Shown: positions 23,532 to 32,018 of the stretch, one piece after another
How the letters are laid out: each line of letters starts with the position of its first letter
Numbering within the stretch: position 1 is the stretch's first letter
Assembly (NCBI GenBank): GCA_903848655.1
Contig: CAINGT010000068.1
Location: forward strand, 1 to 38,914
Length of the DNA stretch: 38,914 bases
Source of the DNA: an uncultured Sphingomonadales bacterium
Lineage (GTDB): Bacteria; Pseudomonadota; Alphaproteobacteria; Sphingomonadales; Sphingomonadaceae
Direction: 5' to 3'
The notes under the pieces: model-generated
The model's input: only the letters and a program-made list of their open reading frames with translations
Databases searched by the model: none
Told to the model about the DNA's origin: nothing
Program-made: the position numbers and the translations under genes

Positions 23532-24734
23532 ATGCGTGAAGCAGCCATTGTTTCGACCGCCCGCACCGGCGTGGGCAAAGCCTATCGCGGTGCGTTCAAC
23601 GATACCGAGGCGCCGGTGCTGACGGCGCACGTGGTCAATGCCGCGATCGAGCGCGCGGGTATCGATCCTGCGCGCGTCGATGATGTCTACCTGGGTGCAG
23701 GCAATCACTGGAACACGCAGAGCTATAACCTTGGCCGCCTGACCGTTCATGCGTCAAACCTGCCCGATACCACCAGCGGCTTTACCATGGACCGCAAGTG
23801 TTCGTCCGGGCTGAATGCCGTTGCCTTTGCCGCCCGCGCGATCATGACAAACGAGATCGATGTGGCTATTGCGGGCGGTGTGGAAAGCATTTCGCTGACG
23901 CTCAACAAGCATGTGCCGACTTTTCGCAACCGGTCTGAACTGGTCGTCGCACACGATCCGTTCGCTTATATGGCGATGATCGAAACCGCTGAAATCGTTG
24001 CCGACCGCTATGGCATCAGCCGCGAGGTGCAGGACCACTTTGCGGCTTTGTCGCAACAGCGCGCCGCCGCCGGGCAAGCTGCGGGCAAGTTCGATGCCGA
24101 AATCGTGCCGATCACCGTAGCCAAGGCGCTGTTCGACAAAGACGGCAACGAGACCGGCAAGGAATCGGTCACGCTTGCCAAAGACGAAGGCGTGCGCGCA
24201 GGTACCACGTATGAGGCGCTGGCGGGGCTTAAGCCAGTATTCAAGCACGGCCTCGTCATCCCCGAAGGCCACCATATCACTGCGGGCAATGCCAGCCAGT
24301 TGTCCGACGGCGCTTCGGCGCAAGTGGTGATGGATCTGGCCTTGGCGCAAAAAGAAGGGCTGCCAGTGCTGGGCGTCTATCGCGGGTTCCAAGTGGCGGG
24401 CTGTGGCGCGGATGAAATGGGCATTGGCCCGGTCTTTGCCATTCCCAAGCTGCTGGCGCGCGCCGGGCTGAAACTCGAAGACATCGGCTTGTTCGAGATC
24501 AACGAGGCGTTCGCCAGCCAGGCAGTCTATTGCCAGCAAAAGCTGGGCATCGATCCCGACCGGCTCAATGTCAACGGCGGTGCCATCGCCATCGGCCATC
24601 CGTTCGGCATGACCGGATCTCGGCTGGTCGGCCACGCACTGATCGAAGGCAAGCGGCGCGGGGTGAAATATGTGGTGGTATCGATGTGCGTCGCTGGCGG
24701 AATGGGTGCTGCCGGGCTGTTCGAAATCGCCTGA
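23532..24734 (+). CDS. Acetyl-CoA acyltransferase (thiolase)
   Basis: 400 aa thiolase with Cys90 ([11 protein letters not shown]), His356 ([14 protein letters not shown]) and Cys386 (S-M-C-V-A-G-G-M-G). It is not close to FadA6 or FadA5 by eye, so it may act on side-chain intermediates or on released short ketoacyl-CoA esters. The ATG at 23532 follows GAGAGG at seven bases and fits better than the TTG at 23526. It lies between ketosteroid isomerase and the fadD3-like ligase. Confidence 0.87.
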   Translation: MREAAIVSTARTGVGKAYRGAFNDTEAPVLTAHVVNAAIERAGIDPARVDDVYLGAGNHWNTQSYNLGRLTVHASNLPDTTSGFTMDRKCSSGLNAVAFAARAIMTNEIDVAIAGGVESISLTLNKHVPTFRNRSELVVAHDPFAYMAMIETAEIVADRYGISREVQDHFAALSQQRAAAGQAAGKFDAEIVPITVAKALFDKDGNETGKESVTLAKDEGVRAGTTYEALAGLKPVFKHGLVIPEGHHITAGNASQLSDGASAQVVMDLALAQKEGLPVLGVYRGFQVAGCGADEMGIGPVFAIPKLLARAGLKLEDIGLFEINEAFASQAVYCQQKLGIDPDRLNVNGGAIAIGHPFGMTGSRLVGHALIEGKRRGVKYVVVSMCVAGGMGAAGLFEIA

Positions 24735-24746
24735 GGTCAGGATCGC

Positions 24747-26294
24747 ATGACCGATGCGATGGGCATCTGGCCAGAAACCATTCCGGGCGCGGCAAAGGCC
24801 GCTGCGCAACGCTGGCCCGATGCGCCCGGCCTGATCGTCGGCGCGCGGACTTATACGTTTGCCGAAGTCTGGGCCGATGCCCGCGCGGCGGCATCGGCGA
24901 TGCTCGCCAGCGGCTTGCGCCACGGTGACCGGGTGGCGATCTGGGCGCCGAACACGCGTGAATGGATGCTGGCGGCGCTGGGCGCACAAACGGTGGGTGC
25001 CGCGATTGTGCCGCTCAACACCCGGTTCAAGGGCGGAGAGGCGGCGGATATCCTGCGGCGCGCGCGGGTCAAGCTGCTGTTTGCGCCCGGTGATTTTCTG
25101 GGGCAGGATTATCGCGCGTTGATCGCGGGCGAGGCTTTGCCCGATCTGGCCGAAACGATCGCCATCGACACCGCGTGGGATGCATTCATTGCGCGCGGCA
25201 TTGGCCCGCACGATCGCGCGGTCGATGCCGCCTTCGCACGGGTTTCGCCCGATGACATCTGCGACATCATCTTTACCTCGGGCACGACGGGCCGCCCCAA
25301 AGGGGTGCTGACCGCGCACTGCCAGGTACCGCAGATTTTCGGTGACTGGGCGGTCCGTGTCGATTTGCGCGCGGGTGATCGCTATCTGATCGTCAATCCG
25401 TTTTTCCATACGTTCGGCTACAAGGCGGGGTGGGCGGCGTGTCTCGTGCGCGGGGCGACCATCGTGCCGATGCCGACATTCGATGCGGCAGACATGGTCC
25501 GGCAGATCGAGGTCAACCGGATTACATTCCTGCCCGGCCCGCCAACGATCTATCAGATGCTGCTGCAGGAACTGGCGGGGGACAAGCCGCGCGATTTTTC
25601 CTCGCTCCGTGTTGCGGTCACCGGTGCGGCACCCGTGCCGCCCGTGCTGGTCAAACGGATGCGCAGCGAACTGGGCATGTCCAATATCGTCAATGGCTAT
25701 GGCATGACCGAATGCGGCGCGATTGCGATGACCCGGCAGGGTGATGATGCTGCGGTTATCGCCACGACGTGCGGGTTTCCGCTGCCCGGCATCGAAGTGC
25801 GCTGTGTCGATGATGACGGCTGCGACCAGCCCGCCGGAACGCCCGGCGAATTGCTGGTGCGCGGCCATGCGGTGATGCGCGGCTACCTTGATGATCCCCT
25901 GGCCACTGCCGAAGCCATCGATCCGGCAGGCTGGCTCCACACCGGCGATGTCGGCACGATTGATGCGCGCGGCTATCTGGCGATCACCGACCGCAAGAAG
26001 GACTTGTTCATCACCGGCGGCTTCAACGTCTATCCCGCCGAAGTCGAAAAGCAGCTCTGCGCCCACCCGGCGATTGCGGTGGCGGCAGTGATCGGTGTGC
26101 CCGATGCGCGGCTGGGCGAAGTGGGCAAGGCGTTCATCGTGCTGCGACCGGGGGCCTTGGCAAGCGAGAGCGATGTGTCGGCGTGGGCGCGGGCCACGAT
26201 GGCAAACTACAAAGTACCGCGCAGCTTTGCGATAGTTGCCGATCTGCCGCGCAACGCCGCAGGCAAAGTGCTCAAGACCGAACTGCGCGGATAG
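24747..26294 (+). CDS. fadD3: Acyl-CoA synthetase, FadD3-like HIP-CoA ligase
   Basis: 515 aa ANL-superfamily ligase. The P-loop is F-T-S-G-T-T-G-R-P-K-G; later motifs are Y-G-M-T-E, G-W-L-H-T-G-D, and D-R-K-K-D-L-F-I-T-G-G-F-N-V-Y-P-A-E-V-E. The C-terminal Lys of the adenylation site is in A-G-K-V-L-K. FadD3 activates HIP, the C/D-ring propionate released by HsaD, with ATP and CoA, opening the rest of the pathway. The assignment rests on length and on the surrounding ipdF, fadE and ipdABC genes; another carboxylic acid ligase is possible. An AGGA precedes the ATG at 24747. Confidence 0.78.
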   Translation: MTDAMGIWPETIPGAAKAAAQRWPDAPGLIVGARTYTFAEVWADARAAASAMLASGLRHGDRVAIWAPNTREWMLAALGAQTVGAAIVPLNTRFKGGEAADILRRARVKLLFAPGDFLGQDYRALIAGEALPDLAETIAIDTAWDAFIARGIGPHDRAVDAAFARVSPDDICDIIFTSGTTGRPKGVLTAHCQVPQIFGDWAVRVDLRAGDRYLIVNPFFHTFGYKAGWAACLVRGATIVPMPTFDAADMVRQIEVNRITFLPGPPTIYQMLLQELAGDKPRDFSSLRVAVTGAAPVPPVLVKRMRSELGMSNIVNGYGMTECGAIAMTRQGDDAAVIATTCGFPLPGIEVRCVDDDGCDQPAGTPGELLVRGHAVMRGYLDDPLATAEAIDPAGWLHTGDVGTIDARGYLAITDRKKDLFITGGFNVYPAEVEKQLCAHPAIAVAAVIGVPDARLGEVGKAFIVLRPGALASESDVSAWARATMANYKVPRSFAIVADLPRNAAGKVLKTELRG

Positions 26295-26300
26295 AATGTG

Positions 26301-27722
26301 ATGACCCCGAAAACGATTTTCCTGACCGGCGGCACGGGCAATATGGGCAGCGCCACTTTGGCCGAATTGCTCAAACGCACCGACCGCTTCCGGATCCGCG
26401 CGCTGGTCCGCCCGCAAGACCGCGCACACCCGGTGGTAAAGCGCTTTGACGGCGCGGCGGGGCTGGAATGGGTGTGGGGCGATCTGACCCGCTTTGACGA
26501 CGTGCTGGCCGGGGTGACTGGGGCGGATCAGGTGCTGCATATCGGCGGGCTGGTGTCGCCCTTGGCCGATTATGTCCCCGAATTGACCATGGCGGTGAAT
26601 GTTGGCGGCGCGCGCAATATCGTTCAGGCGATCACGGCGGCGGGGCAGGCGGATGTGACCGCGCTGGTCTATATCGGCACCGTTGCGCAGACCGGACATC
26701 GCAATGCCCCCGTGCACTGGGGCCGCACCGGCGATCCGATCAAGATCAGCCGTTTTGACCACTATGCCATCAGCAAGACCCAGGCCGAAGCAATCGTGGC
26801 ACAATCCGGGCTGAAGCGCTGGGTGTCGTTGCGCCAGACCGGGATGCTTTACCCCACGATGTGGAAGACGTTTGATCCAATCATCTTTCACAACCCGTTC
26901 AACGGCGTGTTCGAATGGATCACCGCAGACGATTCAGCCCGGTTGGCGGCCAATTCGTGCGAGGATGCGGTGCCCGATGCGTTCTGGCGCGGCTTTTACA
27001 ATATCGGCGGGGGGGACCGGATGCGCCTCGCCAACCATGAATTCATGCGCCTGACCGGAACTGCGCTGGGCGTTGCCGATCCGTTTTCCAGCTATCGCCC
27101 GAACTGGTCGGCCACGCGCAATTTTCATGGCCAGTGGTATGCCGATTCCGACAAGTTGGAAGCGCTGATCCCGTTCCGGCGCGATACGATGGATGATTTT
27201 GCGCGCGGGGTCGCGGCGTCGATGCCAGGCTTTATCAAGCTGATGGCGCGGCTGTTTCCCGGGGCAGGGCGCAAGCGAATGGAAAAGCTGGCGCGCGGGC
27301 CGGGTGGCACGCTCAACTGGATCGCCAACGATGATCGCGACCATATCGACGCGTTTTTTGGATCGCGTGCGGCGTGGGAAAAGCTGCCGACCGAATGGCG
27401 GGATTTCACCTTCCGCCAGCCATCGCGCACGGTAACGCTGCTCGATCACGGCTACGATACGACACGCGATATCACCAGCCTGACCGATGCCGATCTGGCA
27501 GCGGCAGCCGCCTTTCGCGGCGCGCGCTGCACCGGCGCTGCGGCGGGGCCAGACGATGCGGCAGCCTGGCGCTGCGCGCGGGGCCATGATTTTACGATGA
27601 CCCCGCGGCTGTACCTCCACGGCGGGCACTGGTGCCCGACATGCATGGTCGATCAAGCCAGCTACGCCGACAATGCCGCGCGCAACCCGTTCTTTGCCCA
27701 AGTCTGGCCGGATAACGATTAA
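26301..27722 (+). CDS. Extended SDR (epimerase/dehydratase-like) with C-terminal zinc-ribbon-like domain
   Basis: 473 aa. The N-terminal Rossmann motif T-G-G-T-G-N-M-G lies at about 10-17, and Y-A-I-S-K gives the Tyr/Lys pair. The body is like extended SDRs such as 3-beta-hydroxysteroid dehydrogenases. The last 65 residues form a separate Cys/His-rich unit: Cys410, Cys425 with His429 (W-R-C-A-R-G-H-D-F), and Cys445/Cys448 (W-C-P-T-C), a pattern of treble-clef or zinc-ribbon domains. The combination is uncommon and I know no described function. ATG 26301 follows GTG 26298; neither has a good Shine-Dalgarno. It is the last gene of the large plus operon, and a palindromic repeat starts right after its stop. 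Confidence 0.75.
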   Translation: MTPKTIFLTGGTGNMGSATLAELLKRTDRFRIRALVRPQDRAHPVVKRFDGAAGLEWVWGDLTRFDDVLAGVTGADQVLHIGGLVSPLADYVPELTMAVNVGGARNIVQAITAAGQADVTALVYIGTVAQTGHRNAPVHWGRTGDPIKISRFDHYAISKTQAEAIVAQSGLKRWVSLRQTGMLYPTMWKTFDPIIFHNPFNGVFEWITADDSARLAANSCEDAVPDAFWRGFYNIGGGDRMRLANHEFMRLTGTALGVADPFSSYRPNWSATRNFHGQWYADSDKLEALIPFRRDTMDDFARGVAASMPGFIKLMARLFPGAGRKRMEKLARGPGGTLNWIANDDRDHIDAFFGSRAAWEKLPTEWRDFTFRQPSRTVTLLDHGYDTTRDITSLTDADLAAAAAFRGARCTGAAAGPDDAAAWRCARGHDFTMTPRLYLHGGHWCPTCMVDQASYADNAARNPFFAQVWPDND

Positions 27723-27723
27723 A

Positions 27724-27769
27724 GCGTGATGCGAAAAAGTGGGAACCAGTTTTTCGCAATAAATCACGC
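27724..27769. repeat. Palindromic intergenic repeat, copy 2
   Basis: Left arm GCGTGATGCGAAAAA (27724-27738), centre GTGGGAACCAG, right arm TTTTTCGC (27750-27757), a five-base bulge AATAA, and ATCACGC (27763-27769). The arms pair completely apart from the bulge. The element starts right after the TAA of the upstream gene and lies between convergent genes, so it probably also terminates transcription both ways. I recall elements with an AAGTGGGAACC core as abundant in rhizobial and sphingomonad genomes. A degenerate second copy is at 228-280. Confidence 0.75.
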
Positions 27770-27796
27770 GAAAACAAAGACTCTAGGTGGGTACTG

Positions 27797-28762
27797 TCAG
27801 GCGCGAACGACTTTCTGGTCGATCGAACCGAACAGCGCGTGGCCTGCCGCATCGCGGCCAGTCATCCGGACGCTGTCGCCAAATCGCATGAAACCGGTCT
27901 GCGGCGCGCCATGCGCGATGATTTCGACGGCGCGGATTTCGGAAATGCAGCTTGACCCGACAGTGGCATAATCGGGGTTCGACACAGTGCCCGACCCGAT
28001 GATGGTGCCCGCGACCAGATCGCGCGTCAGCGCGGCATGAGCCACCAGTTCGTGAAAGCCGAATGCCATGGGCGCGCCGCTGGCATTGCCGACGCGGCGG
28101 CCGTTCCAGTCGATTTCCAGATTAAGGCACACCCGCCCGTCGCGCCAGCTTTGCCCCAGTTCATCGGGGGTTACTGCAAACGGTGCCATGGCACAGGCGG
28201 GCTTGGCCTGAACCCAGCCAAACCCGGTTTTCATTTCAACCGGCGCGATGGCGCGCAACGACCAGTCGTTGATCTGCACGATCAGGCGGATATGGCGCAT
28301 GGCCGCTGCCGCGCTAGTCCCCATCGGCACGGCATCGACAATCACGCCGAATTCACCTTCGAAATCAATGCCATGATCGGTGGTGGGAAAGGGGATGTCG
28401 TCGCACGGGCCATAGAACCGGTCGGACAAGCCCTGATACATCAACGGGCGGTCGGTGGCGATGGGATCGAGCGCAAAAGCAATCTGCATCAGATCACCAT
28501 GCGTGGCAAAGGCCGATCCATCGAGCCATTGCCAACTGCGCGGCAGCGGCGCGGCGAACACGGCGTCGGCACTGGGATCGCCCCCGCCCGCATCGAGCCG
28601 GATGGCAGCAGCGTTCAGCGCCTGTGCCGCGCCCGCCCAGTCCTGCATCGCGCTCAGCAAGTTGGGATAGGCCCCACCGACCACTTCCACCCGTGTCCCA
28701 TCGGCGGAGACGACCACAAGCTGGCCATCGGGTGATCCATCGCGGATTGTGCCAAGCCTCAT
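27797..28762 (-). CDS. Fumarylacetoacetate hydrolase-family protein
   Basis: 321 aa. The FAH-fold metal site is recognisable in D-H-G-I-D-F-E-G-E-F-G-V-I-V (the D-x-E-x-E ligands) and in I-N-D-W-S-L-R. A-V-T-P-D-E-L-G and I-G-S-G-T-V-S-N are further family landmarks. Members hydrolyse acylpyruvates or decarboxylate and hydrate dienoates; the HsaE-type hydratase of steroid catabolism belongs to the same superfamily but is shorter. ATG 28762 overlaps the cupin stop by four bases (ATGA), so the two form one operon on the minus strand. The substrate is unknown; processing of a ring-cleavage product is a guess. Confidence 0.8.
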   Translation of the reverse strand: MRLGTIRDGSPDGQLVVVSADGTRVEVVGGAYPNLLSAMQDWAGAAQALNAAAIRLDAGGGDPSADAVFAAPLPRSWQWLDGSAFATHGDLMQIAFALDPIATDRPLMYQGLSDRFYGPCDDIPFPTTDHGIDFEGEFGVIVDAVPMGTSAAAAMRHIRLIVQINDWSLRAIAPVEMKTGFGWVQAKPACAMAPFAVTPDELGQSWRDGRVCLNLEIDWNGRRVGNASGAPMAFGFHELVAHAALTRDLVAGTIIGSGTVSNPDYATVGSSCISEIRAVEIIAHGAPQTGFMRFGDSVRMTGRDAAGHALFGSIDQKVVRA

Positions 28763-29328
28763 GCCCGCAACTCGGGCGCAAACTGGCCATCGATCAGGAT
28801 AAAGGCGATGCGGCAATTGCGGTCTGACCGGTTGGCCCAGCCGTGGTTGGTGCCGCGCTGGATCACGATATCGCCCGGATAGACCGTGGTTTCGCCTTCA
28901 TCCATGATGAGCACGAGTTCGCCTTCGAGCACAATGCCATAGTCAATCGTTTCGGTGCGGTGCATCAAGGCATGGCGCGCGCCGGACTTTGCCGCATTCG
29001 ACGCATGGCCCGCGCCGACTTCGGCAAAGTGCGCAGCGGCTGCTTCGGCGCTCATATCGCGGATGGCATCGCCTTCGGGCGGAATATCGAGCACGCGGAT
29101 ACGAGTGCCGTTGCGCGGCGGGGCCAGCAACACGCCGGTTTCCGCTGGTTCGCCCGAAGCGGCATCGATCAGGGCAGGGGCCTCTTGGGTGTTCCACACT
29201 TCTTGAAACACCGGCCCGATAGCACCGCCAACTTGCCGCACGCGCGGCACCGCGCCATCTTCCTGAATAATCGCGCGCCCCGCCGCATCGTGGCCGGTCA
29301 CGATCCGCCGCACTGGTCTGAATTCCAT
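28759..29328 (-). CDS. Cupin-domain protein
   Basis: 189 aa. The N-terminal half is not recognised. The C-terminal half is a cupin barrel: H-R-T-E-T-I-D-Y-G-I-V-L-E-G-E-L, then Y-P-G-D-I-V-I-Q-R-G-T-N-H-G-W. These give the conserved metal-binding His/Glu set of cupin motifs 1 and 2 in a slightly altered form. It may be a small dioxygenase, an isomerase or a binding protein. GGGAGG is well placed before ATG 29328. It is translationally coupled to the FAH-family gene and divergent from cas3. Confidence 0.8.
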   Translation of the reverse strand: MEFRPVRRIVTGHDAAGRAIIQEDGAVPRVRQVGGAIGPVFQEVWNTQEAPALIDAASGEPAETGVLLAPPRNGTRIRVLDIPPEGDAIRDMSAEAAAAHFAEVGAGHASNAAKSGARHALMHRTETIDYGIVLEGELVLIMDEGETTVYPGDIVIQRGTNHGWANRSDRNCRIAFILIDGQFAPELRA

Positions 29329-29590
29329 ATAACCTCCCGCGATCGTTATGTATTTGTCATATCTATGGTTATGGCCGAGTCTCAACTCATAATGCCGATG
29401 AACGCCGCGCTGGTCAATCCGCCGCGCGTTTCCGATGCGCGTTGACCCGTTCATCGGGCAAGCGCCCGAGGGCGATTGATCCCTATATTACACCACCTGA
29501 AAGTCTCTGCTTGCGCGTGATGTATTGCGGATGTCTGGTAACACCGTGTGCGTATCACGCCCTGAAGTCGGGATAACAGTGGAGCGGTCC
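29329..29590. promoter_or_regulatory. Divergent intergenic region upstream of cas3
   Basis: These 262 bases separate the minus-strand cupin gene from cas3. No gene is seen. A spaced inverted repeat GCGTGAT (29515-29521) and ATCACGC (29554-29560) lies 30-75 bases before the cas3 start and could be an operator or the remnant of a palindromic repeat. The stretch nearest the cupin gene (29335-29390) is AT-rich and may hold its promoter, but no clear -35/-10 pair stands out. Confidence 0.35.
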
Positions 29591-31939
29591 GTGAAACCTT
29601 TTGCCCATTCCGTCCCCGGCAGCTCTGAAACCAAGTGGGAGCCGCTTGCACACCACCTTGCAGGCGTGGGCGCGACAGCGGCTGAATTTGCTGCTGCATT
29701 CGGTGGCGAGGCTGCTGCCGAAGCGATGGGGCGTCTGCACGATATCGGCAAATGCAGCGCGGCCTATCAACGGTACATCCGGCAGGATGCGGCCGCGCAA
29801 CGGGGCCCGGATCACAGCACTGCGGGAGCAAAAGAAGCTGAAGCGGCCTATCGACAGATCGGAAGACTGCTGGCGTTTGGGATTGCCGGGCATCATGGCG
29901 GGCTGATGGATGGAGGGCGGCTGACCGAGCGGCTTGGCAAAGCTGTGGAAGCCTATCCGCAGTGGCAGACGCAAACCGGACCGCTGCCGGAGGCGCGACT
30001 GGTTCAGGCTGCGGCGCTGAACATGACAAGCAATGCGATCACGCCCGGATTCAGCCTTGCGTTCCGCGCTCGGATGCTGTTTTCGTGCCTTGTCGATGCC
30101 GACTTTCTTGAAACCGAGCGGTTTTACGCTCTTTCGCGTGGTGAGGTAGAGCCCGCGCGCGGGGGTGCGGTGCGGCAAGTGCACCTTGATGCCATCCGCA
30201 CGTATATGGCGAAGCATCGGCGCGGCGACAGCGAAGTCAATCGCTTGCGCTCTGCCATTCTCGATCACGCCAATGCCAAAGCTACGCTTCCCCCGGGGCT
30301 GTTTACGCTGACGGTGCCCACCGGAGGCGGCAAGACGCTGACCTCGCTCAGCTTTGCGCTCGAACATGCGCTGGCGCACGATTTGCGGCGGGTGGTCTAT
30401 GTCATCCCCTTTACCTCGATCATCGAACAGACAGCAGCGGTGTTTCGCGATGACGTGGGACTGGGGGGTGCCGTGCTGGAACACCACGCCAGCTTTGACT
30501 GGGATGCGAAGCCGCCCGCGAGCGAGGATGATAGCGAAGGCGAAGGCGTGGCAGGGCTGGCCAAGCTGCGGCGCGATGCGGAAAACTGGGATGCGCCCAT
30601 AGTCGTCACCACTGCGGTACAGTTTTTCGAAAGTCTGTTTGCCGCGCGCACCAGCAAGACGCGCAAGCTGCACAATCTGGCGCGCAGCGTGATCGTTCTT
30701 GACGAGGCACAGTCGATCCCGGTCCACCTGCTACGCCCTTGCATGGCCGCAATTGACGAACTGGCGCGCAACTATGGGGCGAGCGTGGTGCTGTGCACTG
30801 CAACCCAGCCTGCCTTGCGGATTGCCGATAACGCGCTGCCCAAAAAGCCTGATGGGTCACGCGAAGGGTTGGACATTCCCGATGCGCGCGAACTCGCGCC
30901 CGATCCCGCCGGGCTTTATGGCAAACTGCGGCGTGTCGCTGTCGCTTGGCGGCGCGAACCGGTCGATGATGCAGCAATCGCGGCGCACTTTGCCCAAACC
31001 CCCCAAATGCTGTGCATCGTCAACAGCCGCGCCCATGCGCATGATTTGTTTATGCGGCTGCGGACCGAAGGGCAGGACGGGGCGGTTCATCTGACCACCT
31101 TGATGTGCGCCCGCCATCGCCGCACTGTTCTGGCAGACGTGCGTCGGCGGCTGGTTGCAAAGCTGCCGGTACGACTGATCGCCACAAGCCTGATCGAAGC
31201 GGGCGTTGACGTCAGCTTTCCCGAAGTGTGGCGCGCGGCGGCAGGGTTGCAATCCATCGCGCAGGCGGCTGGCCGCTGCAACCGCAGCGGCGAACTGGGG
31301 CCGCTTGGTGAAGCGTTGGGCCGCGCGGTGGTGTTTGAACCGGCAGATCGCAAATCGCCGCCTGCTATCGAAGCATTCTATGGCCCCGCGCGCGAAGTGC
31401 TGCGGCGGGAAGGGGCGAAACCGGGCGGCGACGTGTTGGGGCTTGACGCGATCCGCGACTATTATGCGGCGCTCTACTGGGGGCATGGGTATGCCGCGCT
31501 GGATCGGGCCGTGCTGCCTAGTGGAGAGCCGGTAACGATCTTGCGCGAACTGAACGAGACCGCGCGGCGGCTGGATTTTCCGTTCGACCGCATCGCCCGC
31601 GCCTTTCGCCTGATCGATGACGCAATGGATATGCTGATCGTGCCGTGGGATGATGACGCGCGGGCAGCGCTGCACGCGCTGGAACACGCCCCGTTTCCAC
31701 CTGCGGGCGTTCAGCGCAAATTGCAGCAATACGTCGTTCCGCTGCCCCCGCGCGTGCGAGCGGACTTGGTGGCCAACGGCGCGGCGCGGGCCATCCGGCC
31801 CGAAGACTATGGCGACCGGTTTGTGGTTCTTGATTCGGCCCGCGTCGGTGGTGGGGCGGCGCTCTACGACGGGGAAGCCGGGTTTCGGATTGACGCTGAC
31901 TCTGGTGCCCGGACAGCAGACAGCAATATCTTTTCGTAA
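29591..31939 (+). CDS. cas3: Cas3 helicase-nuclease, type I-C
   Basis: 782 aa from a GTG at 29591 with GGAG six bases upstream. The HD nuclease domain comes first: H21-H22, H50-D51 (G-R-L-H-D-I-G-K), H75 and H101-H102 (G-H-H-G-G). The superfamily 2 helicase follows: Walker A T-G-G-G-K-T, Walker B V-L-D-E-A-Q-S, C-T-A-T-Q-P, and motif VI Q-A-A-G-R-C-N-R-S-G. Cas3 is recruited by the Cascade complex to unwind and degrade target DNA. It is the first gene of the canonical I-C order; a 79-base gap separates it from cas5c. All nuclease and ATPase motifs appear intact. In-frame codons upstream lack a Shine-Dalgarno. Confidence 0.95.
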   Translation: MKPFAHSVPGSSETKWEPLAHHLAGVGATAAEFAAAFGGEAAAEAMGRLHDIGKCSAAYQRYIRQDAAAQRGPDHSTAGAKEAEAAYRQIGRLLAFGIAGHHGGLMDGGRLTERLGKAVEAYPQWQTQTGPLPEARLVQAAALNMTSNAITPGFSLAFRARMLFSCLVDADFLETERFYALSRGEVEPARGGAVRQVHLDAIRTYMAKHRRGDSEVNRLRSAILDHANAKATLPPGLFTLTVPTGGGKTLTSLSFALEHALAHDLRRVVYVIPFTSIIEQTAAVFRDDVGLGGAVLEHHASFDWDAKPPASEDDSEGEGVAGLAKLRRDAENWDAPIVVTTAVQFFESLFAARTSKTRKLHNLARSVIVLDEAQSIPVHLLRPCMAAIDELARNYGASVVLCTATQPALRIADNALPKKPDGSREGLDIPDARELAPDPAGLYGKLRRVAVAWRREPVDDAAIAAHFAQTPQMLCIVNSRAHAHDLFMRLRTEGQDGAVHLTTLMCARHRRTVLADVRRRLVAKLPVRLIATSLIEAGVDVSFPEVWRAAAGLQSIAQAAGRCNRSGELGPLGEALGRAVVFEPADRKSPPAIEAFYGPAREVLRREGAKPGGDVLGLDAIRDYYAALYWGHGYAALDRAVLPSGEPVTILRELNETARRLDFPFDRIARAFRLIDDAMDMLIVPWDDDARAALHALEHAPFPPAGVQRKLQQYVVPLPPRVRADLVANGAARAIRPEDYGDRFVVLDSARVGGGAALYDGEAGFRIDADSGARTADSNIFS

Positions 31940-31977
31940 ACCCCCACTTTTTTCGCAGTATTGTGTTGCTGCCGGTA

Positions 31978-31993
31978 ATTCTTGTGCAAGAAT
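31978..31993. promoter_or_regulatory. Perfect 16-base inverted repeat between cas3 and cas5c
   Basis: ATTCTTG-TG-CAAGAAT sits 25 bases before the cas5c start in the only sizeable gap of the cas operon. The seven-base arms with a two-base centre look more like a dimeric repressor site than a terminator. It may control a separate promoter for the Cascade and adaptation genes. No regulator gene is adjacent. Confidence 0.4.
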
Positions 31994-32018
31994 GGTGATC
32001 GCTGCAAGGAGATCATGA

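Noticed and set aside
23754..26891. A 1045-codon open frame on the minus strand
   Set aside because: It lies antisense to the thiolase, fadD3-like and SDR genes, which have clear motifs. Its composition (Arg, His, Gly, Ala rich, no domain) is typical of a shadow frame in high-GC DNA.
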